DNA of 32,198 nucleotides from an uncultured Bacteroides sp. (GCA_949300425.1 CASGED010000142.1:1-32198); one strand, 5' to 3'; shown: positions 1-8,421, numbered from the stretch's first letter. Program-made: numbers and translations. The notes: generated from the letters alone by a model not told the origin.

Positions 1-960
1 GGAATGGCAGATGGAAAAGAATGGATTCTGTTGGCGAATTTTATGGACCATAGCCTGTTGCGGAACAGCTTGGCATTTGCCATATCCAAGCAAACTTCGT
101 TGGAATGGACTCCGGACAGTAGGTTGGTAGATGTGGTCGTCAATGGAAAGTTACAAGGCTGCTACCTGCTTTGCGAATCCATACATGTCAAAAAGCGTTG
201 GATAAGCAACAATGATAAAAACTCGTTCCTGATAGAAATAGACAGTTATCCCAATGATAAAAATCGCCTTGAAACCTCGCACCGACATCTCCCGGTAAAC
301 GTAATCTATCCAAAAGCACCGACAGATGAACGGATAAAAGATATTGGAAGTTATTTGAACCGGGTAGAAGATATCTTATATGGAAGAAAGTCGAGCGATA
401 GGAACGCACTATACCGAGATCTTATAGACATGGATACGTTTATCGACTGGTGGATTGTTCACGAACTGACCCAAAATGCCGAACCAAACGGGCCGAGAAG
501 TTGCTATATGCACAAAGGAGAGAATGGAACATTGAAAGCAGGCCCGGTTTGGGACTTCGATTTGGCTTTCATTACCGTCGGGCTTGATAATGGTGGAGAC
601 ATCCGTCCTTCAAGGCTGAACCGTCCGGATGTGGTCACGTTGACCGGCGACAGCCTCTATAACAGAAACGCCTTGTGGTATGGAAGACTGTTGGAAGACC
701 CTGTTTTTGAAAGTTGTTTGAAAGAACGCTGGACGGACTTGGAACCGAAATTCTTGTCGCTGCTCGATGAACTTGACAACTGGCAGAAACTCATCAAGCC
801 GTCTGCACTTGCTGATGAACAATTATGGAAAGGGCAAGACCCGGCACGTTTCGACACATTTACGGATTGGAAGTCATCAGTCCGCAATCTTCGGGAGGTG
901 TACCGCTACCGGATAAAAAGCCTTCATCGTTTGTTGCTGGGCGAAAAGACGTTTCAGTAA
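1..960 (+). CDS. CotH-like kinase family protein, 3' part (5' end outside window)
   Basis: The reading frame is open from base 1 and continues upstream, so this is the C-terminal ~319 codons of a larger protein; the Met at base 4 is probably internal. The first residues, GMADGKEWILLANFMDHSLLRN, match the family hallmark W-x-LLAN-x-D-x-SL-x-RN. Further on come LQGCYLLCESIHVKKR, like the family's G-x-YLL-x-E-x-I stretch, and GPVWDFDLAF near codon 182, the conserved metal/ATP-site WDFD motif. The family is named for Bacillus spore coat kinase CotH. In Bacteroidota such proteins are usually secreted or lipid-anchored and their substrates are unknown. Nothing here identifies the target. Recognition of the family is firm; kinase activity is inferred from the motif only. 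Confidence 0.85.
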   Translation, partial: GMADGKEWILLANFMDHSLLRNSLAFAISKQTSLEWTPDSRLVDVVVNGKLQGCYLLCESIHVKKRWISNNDKNSFLIEIDSYPNDKNRLETSHRHLPVNVIYPKAPTDERIKDIGSYLNRVEDILYGRKSSDRNALYRDLIDMDTFIDWWIVHELTQNAEPNGPRSCYMHKGENGTLKAGPVWDFDLAFITVGLDNGGDIRPSRLNRPDVVTLTGDSLYNRNALWYGRLLEDPVFESCLKERWTDLEPKFLSLLDELDNWQKLIKPSALADEQLWKGQDPARFDTFTDWKSSVRNLREVYRYRIKSLHRLLLGEKTFQ

Positions 961-1052
961 AACTGTTGTGCTCACCATGTGAAGTTACTGTGGCTCATAT
1001 CTTCGCTCCAAGGTGGGTTGAGACCGAGATAAGGGGGCGCGCATCCCTCGTA

Positions 1053-1083
1053 ACAGGAATGGGTGTGACAGGTCATTTCCTGT
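1053..1083 (+). terminator. possible hairpin after the CotH-like gene
   Basis: ACAGGAA at 1053-1059 is complementary to TTCCTGT at 1077-1083 with a 17-base loop. It lies about 95 bases after the stop codon. There is no T-run on the plus strand, so a factor-independent terminator is only a possibility. Confidence 0.3.
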
Positions 1084-1137
1084 AAAATAGGTAATATTTT
1101 CAGGGGTCCGGTTATAGCGTACTTCTTCGTTCCATTG

Positions 1138-1145
1138 TAATTTTG
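1138..1145 (+). promoter_or_regulatory. -7 box of the TonB receptor promoter
   Basis: TAATTTTG fits the Bacteroidota -7 consensus TAnnTTTG and lies 28 bases before the start codon. The upstream -33 half is not clear. Confidence 0.5.
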
Positions 1146-1173
1146 CGTCCGTAAAAATATAGACAATAAGAAA

Positions 1174-3084
1174 ATGAACAACAGATTATCCTCGTTCCTC
1201 CTCGCTTCAGCTTTCTGCCTGCCGGGAGCCATCGCGGCACAAGAAGCCGCACGCGATACCTCTTTTTCCGCAAGGAATTTCTCATTGGATGAAGTAGTAG
1301 TAACCGGCACACGCAACGAAACGGATGTGCGGCATCTGTCACAGACCGTATCGGTCATTCCTCGCCTGAGCATAGAGAAGAGCCTCCAGCCTTCACTCCT
1401 GCCTGTATTGACGGAACAGATACCCGGTTTGTTCACCACATCCCGTGGAATCATGGGATATGGTGTGTCCAACGGTGCTGCCGGAGGCATTTCCCTGCGT
1501 GGACTTTCAGGTGGGAATGCACGCTTGATGGTGCTGATTGACGGGCATCCGCAGTATGCGGGTATCTTCGGCCATCCGATTTCCGATGCCTACCAGACAT
1601 TATTGGCGGACAAAGTGGAAGTATTGCGAGGTCCTGCCTCTGTGTTGTACGGCTCAAATGCGATGGGCGGCGTGATAAACATTGTTACCCGGAAGATGCA
1701 CGAAGACGGCGTAAGGACGGATATCCGTGCAGGATATGGTTCTTACAATACGTTGGAAACGGAACTGACCAACCGCATCCGCAAAGGACGTTTCTCCAGC
1801 GTCATCAGCGGCTCTTACAACCGCACGGACGGGCATCGGGAGAATATGCCTTTCGAGCAATACGGCGGCTATGCCAAATTGGGCTATGAATTGACAGACC
1901 ATTGGAATACCTACGCCGATGTGAACGTGACGCACTTCAACGCCACTTATCCCGGCCCGGTGTCCGCTCCCTTGCTGGAAGGCGACCAGCGCATCACGCG
2001 CGGTATGGCTTCTTTCGCCTTGGAAAACAATTACGACCGCACCTCCGGCGGCTTGAGCTTCTTCTATAACTGGGGAGACCACTGGATAAACGACGGCTAT
2101 ACGCCTAGTGCCGGCGAGGAGCCGCAAGACGGGCGTTTCAACTCGTTCGATGACATGATGGGGGTTTCGCTCTACCAAAGCGCACGATTCTTCACGGGAA
2201 ACCGCATTACTTTTGGCTTCGACTGGTTCCGCTATGGCGGCGAGGCATGGACGGAGTATGTGAAAGGCGAGCAGTCCGGAACCCGGGAAGACATCGTGGA
2301 CAAGCACGAGGATGAAGTGGCGGGCTACGTGGATGTCCGTCAGGACATCGGCGCGTGGCTGACCTTCAACGCCGGACTGCGCATCGACCATCATTCGCGC
2401 ATCGGGACGGAGTGGGTGCCACAGGCAGGATTGGCTTTCCACTTGCCTCACAATATGGAGTTGAAAGCGTCCGCCTCCAAAGGCTTCCGCTATCCCATTT
2501 TGAGGGAAATGTATATGTTCCCTCCGCAAAACCCTGACCTGAAACCGGAGTCAATGTGGAACTATGAAATAGCCTTTTCGCAACGGTTATTGGATGGCAG
2601 GCTTTCGTATGGTGTAAATGTGTTCTATATTGATGGGGAGAATCTGATTATGACCTTGCCTAACCCCAATGGAAGCGGTATGCTTAACCAGAACTCCGGA
2701 AAGATAGACAATGCGGGCGTGGAGCTGCAGGCGGCTTATCGCATCAGTCAGGAGTGGTCGGTGGATGCCAATTACAGCTTCCTGCGCATGGAGAACCCTG
2801 TAATTGCCGCTCCCGAACATAAGCTGTATGCCGGAGTCAACTTCTCGAAAGGAAGATGGAACATATCTACCGGCGTGCAATACATAGCCGGACTGTATAC
2901 CGCTATCGACCCGGTAGTCAAGGAATACTTCACGTTGTGGAACCTGCGGGCTTCCTTCCGTGCTACCAATTGGTTAGGCATTTGGGCAAGAGGGGAAAAC
3001 CTGTTGGCTCAACGCTATGAAATCAATGCCGGATATCTGATGCCCCGTGCAACGGTGATGGCAGGAATAAACATAAACTTTTAA
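1174..3084 (+). CDS. TonB-dependent outer-membrane receptor (BtuB/FepA-like)
   Basis: 636 residues. A signal peptide covers about residues 1-22 (cut near AIAA). A TonB-box-like segment DEVVVTGTR lies at 39-47. The plug domain follows, with ISLRGLSGGNARLMVLIDG and VEVLRGPASVLYGSNAMGG, the standard plug signatures. A 22-strand-type barrel ends in the expected terminal aromatic (AGININF). The length fits a siderophore/cobalamin/haem-type receptor and is far below the ~1000 residues of SusC; there is no SusD partner and no carboxypeptidase-like N-terminal extension. A secreted DUF362 protein follows after 20 bases and is probably co-transcribed. The substrate cannot be read from the sequence; a metal chelate is the most likely class. 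Confidence 0.93.
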   Translation: MNNRLSSFLLASAFCLPGAIAAQEAARDTSFSARNFSLDEVVVTGTRNETDVRHLSQTVSVIPRLSIEKSLQPSLLPVLTEQIPGLFTTSRGIMGYGVSNGAAGGISLRGLSGGNARLMVLIDGHPQYAGIFGHPISDAYQTLLADKVEVLRGPASVLYGSNAMGGVINIVTRKMHEDGVRTDIRAGYGSYNTLETELTNRIRKGRFSSVISGSYNRTDGHRENMPFEQYGGYAKLGYELTDHWNTYADVNVTHFNATYPGPVSAPLLEGDQRITRGMASFALENNYDRTSGGLSFFYNWGDHWINDGYTPSAGEEPQDGRFNSFDDMMGVSLYQSARFFTGNRITFGFDWFRYGGEAWTEYVKGEQSGTREDIVDKHEDEVAGYVDVRQDIGAWLTFNAGLRIDHHSRIGTEWVPQAGLAFHLPHNMELKASASKGFRYPILREMYMFPPQNPDLKPESMWNYEIAFSQRLLDGRLSYGVNVFYIDGENLIMTLPNPNGSGMLNQNSGKIDNAGVELQAAYRISQEWSVDANYSFLRMENPVIAAPEHKLYAGVNFSKGRWNISTGVQYIAGLYTAIDPVVKEYFTLWNLRASFRATNWLGIWARGENLLAQRYEINAGYLMPRATVMAGININF

Positions 3085-3104
3085 CCATTTAATACGTTTG
3101 GATT

Positions 3105-4085
3105 ATGAACAAGATTTTTACAGCTCTGTTGGCATCCGTCCTGATGATTGCGGGTGCAGGTTGCGCTCATGCGCAAAAGCACGCCTCGGAAGAGGGCAGT
3201 TCGTCGCTCCCCAAAGTGTATTTCATCAAAGACATCACCTCGGAGAACCTGATCAAGATTTATAACGCACTCGGGCGGAAAGCCGAAGGCAAGAAAGTGG
3301 CGGTCAAGTTATCGACCGGAGAAGCGGGCAATCCCAATTACCTGCAACCTGCTCTCATCAAGGATTTGGTGCAGATGGTCAAAGGCACGATTATTGAAGG
3401 CAATACGGCTTACGGCGGTAAACGTACCAATGTAGCCGACCACATGAAAGTGGCCGAGGAACACGGATTCACTGCCATTGCCAATGTGGACATTATGGAT
3501 GCCGACGGGCAGGTGGAGCTTCCGGTGAACGGTGGCAAGCACTTGAAGGTGGACATCGTGGGAAAAGACTTCATGGATTATGATTTCATGGTGGTGTTGT
3601 CACACTTCAAGGGACATCCGATGGCAGGATTCGGCGGTGCATTGAAGAACATCTCCATCGGCATTGCTTCACCGGAGGGTAAAGCATACATCCATTCCGG
3701 AGGAAAGACCCGCAATGTAACAGAAGTTTGGAATATGATTCCGGCTGACACCATATTCCAGGAATCCATGGCGGAAGCTTCAAAAGCCATCATTGACCAC
3801 ATCGGCGACCGGGTGTTGTACATCAGTGTGGCAAACAACCTTTCGGTGGATTGCGACTGTGTGGCCACTCCTGCCGACCCTCAGATGGGCGATCTCGGCA
3901 TCTTCGCTTCCCTTGACCCAGTGGCTCTCGACCGTGCCTGCATCGATGCCGTACGCAACTCTACTGACCACGGAAAAATACACCTTATCGAACGTATCGA
4001 CTCCAAACATGGGATGCACAATCTGGAATACGCCGAACAGCTTGGTCTTGGAAGCCAGAAATATGAACTTGTGAAATTGGATTAG
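3105..4085 (+). CDS. secreted DUF362 domain protein
   Basis: 326 residues. The first ~24 form an export signal; it ends ...AGAGCAHAQ, which could be cut after AHA or, less likely, at the Cys as a lipoprotein. The body matches DUF362: a conserved LSHFKGHPMAGFGGALKNISIG block near residues 165-185, and VDCDCVATPADPQMGDLGIFAS followed by DPVALDRACID near the C-terminus. Many DUF362 proteins are cytoplasmic and some carry added ferredoxin domains; this one has no CxxCxxC ferredoxin motif and appears to be exported. The Cys-Asp-Cys pair could bind metal, but that is inference. The gene lies 20 bases after the TonB receptor and probably acts with it, for instance in handling a metal or redox cofactor at the outer membrane. 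Confidence 0.8.
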   Translation: MNKIFTALLASVLMIAGAGCAHAQKHASEEGSSSLPKVYFIKDITSENLIKIYNALGRKAEGKKVAVKLSTGEAGNPNYLQPALIKDLVQMVKGTIIEGNTAYGGKRTNVADHMKVAEEHGFTAIANVDIMDADGQVELPVNGGKHLKVDIVGKDFMDYDFMVVLSHFKGHPMAGFGGALKNISIGIASPEGKAYIHSGGKTRNVTEVWNMIPADTIFQESMAEASKAIIDHIGDRVLYISVANNLSVDCDCVATPADPQMGDLGIFASLDPVALDRACIDAVRNSTDHGKIHLIERIDSKHGMHNLEYAEQLGLGSQKYELVKLD

Positions 4086-4113
4086 TATATCGAGCACATG
4101 CATATCCCTTTAA

Positions 4114-4230
4114 GAGATAAGAATCGTTGGTGCCAATAGTGTGGTTACACACGATGTGCCGCCTATGGCCATTGTCGGCGGTAATCCGGCGAAGTTCATT
4201 AAAACGATTGAAATAAAAAACAAACAATAA
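4114..4230 (+). pseudogene. 3' remnant of a hexapeptide-repeat acyltransferase
   Basis: After a stop codon at 4111-4113 the frame reads EIRIVGANSVVTHDVPP, then MAIVGGNPAKFIKTIE, and stops at 4228-4230. This is the characteristic C-terminal end of left-handed beta-helix acetyltransferases (maltose/chloramphenicol O-acetyltransferase type: GA-x-SVVT-x-DVPP-x-x-IVGGNPAK-x-I). Only about 38 codons remain and no start codon or catalytic His region is present. It lies 28 bases after the DUF362 stop and has no visible expression signals of its own. Confidence 0.8.
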
Positions 4231-4316
4231 ACAGTGCTATCGTTAAGGCAGTATTGTTGAGATATCCTCTTTGATGATTTCCAAATGTACGGAATATATT
4301 AGGAACATGCAGAGAC

Positions 4317-4359
4317 ACGGAGACACAGAGATTTTATTATTAAAATTCTGCGTCTCCGT
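4317..4359. terminator. long hairpin between convergent genes
   Basis: Left arm 4317-4336 and right arm 4341-4359 pair almost completely: outer part ACGGAGAC against GTCTCCGT, inner part ATTTTA against TAAAAT, with one G-U-type mismatch, one bulge and a 4-base loop. It lies between the plus-strand DUF362 unit and the minus-strand M16 gene and could end transcription from both sides. Confidence 0.55.
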
Positions 4360-4417
4360 ACATCTTTTTCTTAATGAAGATGTTTTAAACTTTAAGAATC
4401 GGATGTCGTTAGAGTTA

Positions 4418-7240
4418 TTATTTGCTTTCCGGCATCATAATCAGTACCCGGTAGTTGCCTTGCTTCATTACTTCCTGCATGAAAGCGGAGACTTCTTGGG
4501 GCGTGATGGATTGAATCAGGGCTTGCGTGTCAGTGCATACTTCGGAGGGAAGCAGGGCGTGACCGGCCATTTCCGAACACCAATAACTGTTCTTGTGCTC
4601 TTGTTCGGCAAGGGTCTTTACCATGAATTCCTTCACCTTGTTCAATTCCGTTTCATCGGTCTGTTGAGCTAATTTTCCGAATTCATCGCGGATAATCTCC
4701 AAAGCACGGTCTTTCTTTTCGGGCTTTACCTGGAAGTTTGTTTCGTAGACCAACGGCACATCGGAGAAACGGTTCAGTTGGGCGTGCGTCCAGATGCTGT
4801 ACACGGCGCCTTCCTTCTCGCGCACTTCGCTCAGGAGCTTGGTGCTGATGAGTTGGGCGGTCATGGAGGCCAGCATGCGGTTCTTGAATGAGTAAGGCAT
4901 TTGGGCACTTACGATGACGGCCGCACTTCCTTGGGGCACTTCCATTGGCTGAAGGAACTCTTGTTGCTCGTTGCCGGCATTGATGCCCAAACCGGGAATG
5001 CGTTTGATTTCCGTTTTGTGTGCCGGGTCGGACGGTAAACTTGCCAAATATTGCTCGGCCAACGTTTTCAGCACCTTTTCATCGATGTTTCCGCTGAACG
5101 TGAAGGTGAAGTCAGCCGCATTGGCCAGTTGCTCACGGGCGATACGCAGGATGTTTTCACGGTTGGTTTGCTCAATGTCTGTCACACCGGGTACATAATT
5201 GCGGGGCGATGCGTACAGGTATTCTTGCAACTTCTTTTGGAAGATGAATTGCGGGTTGAGTTCCTGGTTTTGCAAGATGCCCTTATACAGGTTCTGCTGG
5301 GCGGCAAATTCATCGGCGGTGATGTTCAGGGCGGTGAAGTTCATGTAGATAAGCTCCATCAAGGTCTTCAGGTCCTTGGGCGTGGCGTTGCCCGAAAGGT
5401 TGCGGGTATAGTCGCTCAGCTCGATGTTGACCGACACTTGTTTGCCGGCAAGCGCCTTGTTCAGATCCGCGTAAGTGAAATTTCCCACACCGTGTTGCAT
5501 CAGGACAAGCGGCATGAACGTAAGGTCTTTCGTATATTCATTCCCATAGACGGACGTTCCTCCTTTGGCTGAAGCCTGGAAGGTGATTTCATCGGCTTTG
5601 AAGTCCGTCTTCTTCCAAATCACTTTTACACCGTTCGATAAGGTCCATTCTTTGGCTCCGAACTCCGGACGATCGGACTCTTTCACTACCTTTCCGGCTT
5701 GCGGCAATTGGCTGATGAGGGGCTCGTCCTTTACATTATCCACATAGGGGGCGATGTTTTCGGCTGATACTTCTTTCAGCACCCGGCTTAATTCATCGGG
5801 GGTGGGGACGTGGAGTCCTTCGCGTTCGGGCATCATGGCCACTACGGCGATGTTGTTGTCCGATACGATTTGCGCATAAAGTTGGTTGACGGCTTCTACG
5901 GGTATTTGGTTGGCCAATACGTTCATCAGTTGATATTCCGTTTCGATGCCCGGTATGGGTGTTTTGTCCAAGAAGCCTCGCACGTAGGATTGGGCCAGTT
6001 TCTCGTTTTCCTGTTGGTTGCGGTTGTTGTAGGCTTTCTCTAATTGCGAGAGGTATTCGCTCCGGCAACGGGCGTACTCCGTAGCGGTGAAACCGCCCCG
6101 TTTGGCACGTAAGGCTTCACGATAGATAGCTTCCAAGGCTTCGGATACGTTGTCATTTTTGGGCAAGGCAAAGTAGATGACCGACTTCTTCGTGCTGGCC
6201 ACGATGAAGTTGTCATGCCGGGTGCCGGCAACGCCAAACTTTGCTTCCGGCTTTTGGCTTTGTTCATGCAGTCTTTGCGAAACCATCATGTCCGCCATGT
6301 CCAGCATGTACTCGGTGGTAAGGTAAGCCATGCTTCCGCGCAACGAGTCGGGCAGGGCGTCATACTTGAACATCAGTTGCACCACGGAGTTCGGCTGCTC
6401 CTTGTCCGTTCCTATGGCAATAATAGGTTCTTGATTGTCGGCCACCGGATAGTAGACCCGCTCAGCCGGGTGGGCCGGTTTCTCGATGGATGCGAATATT
6501 TCTTTGATTTTCGCCTCGATGCGGTCTACGTCTATGTCGCCCACGACGATGATACCTTGCAGGTCCGGACGATACCATTTTTCATAATAATCGCGTAAGG
6601 CTTGGTGTGGGAAGTTGTCCACCACTTCCATGGTCCCGATGGGCAGACGGTGTCCATAGCGGCTATCGGGATAGAGTGTGGGGAGTATCTTCTCCATGAT
6701 GCGTTGGTTGGGTGGTGTCTGGCTTCTCCATTCTTCGTGGATGACGGAGCGTTCTTCATCGATGGCTTTCGGTTCCAGCAACAATCCATCCGCCCAGTCG
6801 CGTAAAATCAGCAAACAGGTGTCTTGTACGCCGATGCGTTCAGTGGGCACGCTGGAAATGCGATACACCGTTTCGTCGATACTGGTATAGGCGTTCAGGT
6901 TTTGACCGAACTTCACGCCTACCGACTCCAACCAGGGAATCAAGTTGTTGCCGGGGAAATGCTCCGTGCCGTTGAAGCACATGTGCTCCAGGAAGTGCGC
7001 CAGTCCGCGCTGGTTGTCTTCCTCCAAGATGCAGCCCACCTTTTGGGCGATGTAGAAGTCCACTTGGTTTTTGGGAAACTCATTGTGACGGATGTAATAC
7101 GTCAGTCCGTTGTCCAGCTTCCCGATTCTTACTTCCTTGTCCGTGGGTACGGGCGGAATTTGTTGTTGTGCCTTTAGTCCTGCGGGCAGGCAGAAGCATC
7201 CCGCCATCAGGAAGAATGCCCATTTTAGGATTCGTTTCAT
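4418..7240 (-). CDS. secreted M16 family zinc metallopeptidase (pitrilysin/PqqL-like)
   Basis: 940 residues with a signal peptide over about 1-24 (cut near GLKA|QQQ). The inverted zinc motif HxxEH is present as HFLEHMCFNG (H82, E85, H86), and a downstream acidic segment EERSVIHEEW supplies the expected third zinc ligand region. The length corresponds to the full four-domain M16 protein: an active N-terminal half and a second, inactive M16 half starting near residue 530 (EWTLSNGVKVIWKKTDF). Such proteins degrade peptides in the periplasm; the PqqL type also helps recover iron from host proteins. The gene stands alone with its own promoter. Confidence 0.94.
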   Translation of the reverse strand: MKRILKWAFFLMAGCFCLPAGLKAQQQIPPVPTDKEVRIGKLDNGLTYYIRHNEFPKNQVDFYIAQKVGCILEEDNQRGLAHFLEHMCFNGTEHFPGNNLIPWLESVGVKFGQNLNAYTSIDETVYRISSVPTERIGVQDTCLLILRDWADGLLLEPKAIDEERSVIHEEWRSQTPPNQRIMEKILPTLYPDSRYGHRLPIGTMEVVDNFPHQALRDYYEKWYRPDLQGIIVVGDIDVDRIEAKIKEIFASIEKPAHPAERVYYPVADNQEPIIAIGTDKEQPNSVVQLMFKYDALPDSLRGSMAYLTTEYMLDMADMMVSQRLHEQSQKPEAKFGVAGTRHDNFIVASTKKSVIYFALPKNDNVSEALEAIYREALRAKRGGFTATEYARCRSEYLSQLEKAYNNRNQQENEKLAQSYVRGFLDKTPIPGIETEYQLMNVLANQIPVEAVNQLYAQIVSDNNIAVVAMMPEREGLHVPTPDELSRVLKEVSAENIAPYVDNVKDEPLISQLPQAGKVVKESDRPEFGAKEWTLSNGVKVIWKKTDFKADEITFQASAKGGTSVYGNEYTKDLTFMPLVLMQHGVGNFTYADLNKALAGKQVSVNIELSDYTRNLSGNATPKDLKTLMELIYMNFTALNITADEFAAQQNLYKGILQNQELNPQFIFQKKLQEYLYASPRNYVPGVTDIEQTNRENILRIAREQLANAADFTFTFSGNIDEKVLKTLAEQYLASLPSDPAHKTEIKRIPGLGINAGNEQQEFLQPMEVPQGSAAVIVSAQMPYSFKNRMLASMTAQLISTKLLSEVREKEGAVYSIWTHAQLNRFSDVPLVYETNFQVKPEKKDRALEIIRDEFGKLAQQTDETELNKVKEFMVKTLAEQEHKNSYWCSEMAGHALLPSEVCTDTQALIQSITPQEVSAFMQEVMKQGNYRVLIMMPESK

Positions 7241-7286
7241 TGTTCCTTTTGCTTTATTATTAATGTTTATTTAGAATATCTGCTTG

Positions 7287-7294
7287 CAAAGGTC
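7287..7294 (-). promoter_or_regulatory. -7 box of the M16 protease promoter
   Basis: Read on the minus strand the box is GACCTTTG, one mismatch from TAnnTTTG, with a TTG 19 bases upstream. It lies about 46 bases ahead of the start codon. Confidence 0.5.
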
Positions 7295-7324
7295 GCCTTT
7301 TTTTTTACATGCGCAACCCTATAC

Positions 7325-7594
7325 TTACTTTTCTGTATTGAAACGTTCCGTTTCCTTCAAGATATACCGTTGGTCGCTCTCGTTCCACACATACGTTTTC
7401 TTGTCCGTCACCTGTCCTTGGGCGTTGTAGGTGAAGTCCATCTTCAGGAGACGTTTCAGATACTTTCCTTCATTAAGGGTATAGACTTCTTTGTTACTCA
7501 GACGGTTGCCGTCCATCGTTACGTTATACACGAGGTCGTCTGAAGATACGCCTGCGGCTGAAATAAGAGCAGCCATTACTACATTTGCAATCAT
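7325..7594 (-). CDS. small secreted DUF3836-type protein
   Basis: 89 residues from the ATG at 7594. The body (LVYNVTMDGNRLSNKEVYTL, KYLKRLLKMDFTYNAQGQVT, DKKTYVWNESDQRYILKE) follows the Bacteroides DUF3836 pattern: a conserved YN, a 'YL...L...FTY' core, then an aromatic strand. The start was chosen because a -7 box lies at 7645-7652, so longer frames beginning at 7663 would not be transcribed in full. The N-terminus MIANVVMAALISAAGVSS resembles a signal peptide but lacks the usual basic residues. Function is unknown; the family is periplasmic or surface-associated. Two direct repeats just upstream of the promoter suggest tight control by an activator. Confidence 0.72.
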   Translation of the reverse strand: MIANVVMAALISAAGVSSDDLVYNVTMDGNRLSNKEVYTLNEGKYLKRLLKMDFTYNAQGQVTDKKTYVWNESDQRYILKETERFNTEK

Positions 7595-7644
7595 AATCGT
7601 TACGTTTTTATTATTGGTTATACATTTCTTTTGTTTCGATGTCG

Positions 7645-7652
7645 CAAAGGTA
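7645..7652 (-). promoter_or_regulatory. -7 box of the DUF3836 gene
   Basis: TACCTTTG on the minus strand, an exact TAnnTTTG match, 50 bases ahead of the start codon. No TTTG is seen at -33; that place is taken by the proximal direct repeat at 7671-7680. Confidence 0.7.
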
Positions 7653-7670
7653 GGGCAAGCCAATGAGGCT

Positions 7671-7702
7671 TTAGGTTAACGCTATGTTATCATTAGGTTA
7701 AC
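7671..7702 (-). promoter_or_regulatory. two-site direct-repeat operator ahead of the DUF3836 gene
   Basis: On the minus strand the 10-base site GTTAACCTAA occurs twice without mismatch (7702-7693 and 7680-7671), separated by 12 bases, so the sites recur every 22 bp (about two helical turns). The proximal copy ends 18 bases before the -7 box, where an activator would replace a weak -33 element. Two 9-10-base sites with a 12-base spacer is the layout known for LytTR-type response regulators such as AgrA. Assignment to LytTR is inference. Confidence 0.6.
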
Positions 7703-7838
7703 ATGTGTGTTGGGAGGAATTTTGTGAATAAAAATGCAAGCCTTCATGCCGTTCGGAAGAGAGGCAAAAACGCATCAGCCTAATTGGGTGGAGAATTCAG
7801 CCTACTACCATGAAGGCCCTATGTTAGTAACCTAAGGG

Positions 7839-7881
7839 GGGAATGTTAGAAACATTCGGGGTCTATGTTTCTAACATTCCC
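7839..7881. repeat. perfect 17-bp inverted repeat downstream of ybeY
   Basis: GGGAATGTTAGAAACAT at 7839-7855 pairs exactly with 7865-7881 around a 9-base loop. It lies about 100 bases past the ybeY stop codon. The lack of a following T-run makes it an atypical terminator; it may also act as an RNA 3'-end stabiliser. The wider gap 7664-7981 also holds a shorter inverted repeat, GCCTTCATG at 7740-7748 with 7809-7817. Confidence 0.6.
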
Positions 7882-7981
7882 ATATGCTTGCTTGAAGAGG
7901 CTTCGTCCAACTTTTATCCATACGAGTTGGCAGAATAAAGCACAAGATATATTCCAATGTTTTATTTGTGTTTCTTTTTTA

Positions 7982-8407
7982 CTATTCTGTGTTTCCCAAT
8001 AGCTCCAACGCCTTGTTCTCCGCTTCCTCCATAATTTCCCGTTCTCCGGATCCTTTGTCGTTGATGCCGCACAGGTGCAGGATGCCGTGGATGATGACCC
8101 GGTGCAGTTCCCGGTCGTAATCGCCTCCGGAGAATTGGTCGGCATTGGTGCGCACGGTGTCCAGGCTGATGAAGAGGTCTCCGCTCAGGCGGTTGCCCTC
8201 ACAATAGTCGAAGGTGATGATGTCCGTGTAGTAATCGTGGCCTAAGTATTGGCGGTTTACCTCTAATATTTTCTCGTCCGAGCAGAAAATATAGGCGATT
8301 TCACCGATTTTTTTTCCATACGTGGCGGCTACGGCTTTAATCCATTCCGTGGTTTCCCGCTTCTTGATAGCGGGCATTTCAATGTCTTCAGTCTGATAAG
8401 TAATCAT
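7982..8407 (-). CDS. ybeY: endoribonuclease YbeY (rRNA maturation factor)
   Basis: 141 residues from the ATG at 8407. YbeY is a cytoplasmic metal-dependent RNase needed for 16S rRNA 3'-end maturation and ribosome quality control. The signature region is HRVIIHGILHLCGINDKGSGER near the C-terminus, with the first two metal-binding His of the HGxLHLxGY-type motif. The third His of the canonical E. coli motif is absent here (GINDK in place of GYDH), which I recall as usual for Bacteroidota homologues. Preceding blocks IAYIFCSDEKILEVNRQYL and YYTDIITFDY also match the family. A longer frame to 8473 is unlikely, since a TAAATTTG -7 box lies at 8422-8429. Confidence 0.93.
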   Translation of the reverse strand: MITYQTEDIEMPAIKKRETTEWIKAVAATYGKKIGEIAYIFCSDEKILEVNRQYLGHDYYTDIITFDYCEGNRLSGDLFISLDTVRTNADQFSGGDYDRELHRVIIHGILHLCGINDKGSGEREIMEEAENKALELLGNTE

Positions 8408-8421
8408 AATAAGTAAGTGTA

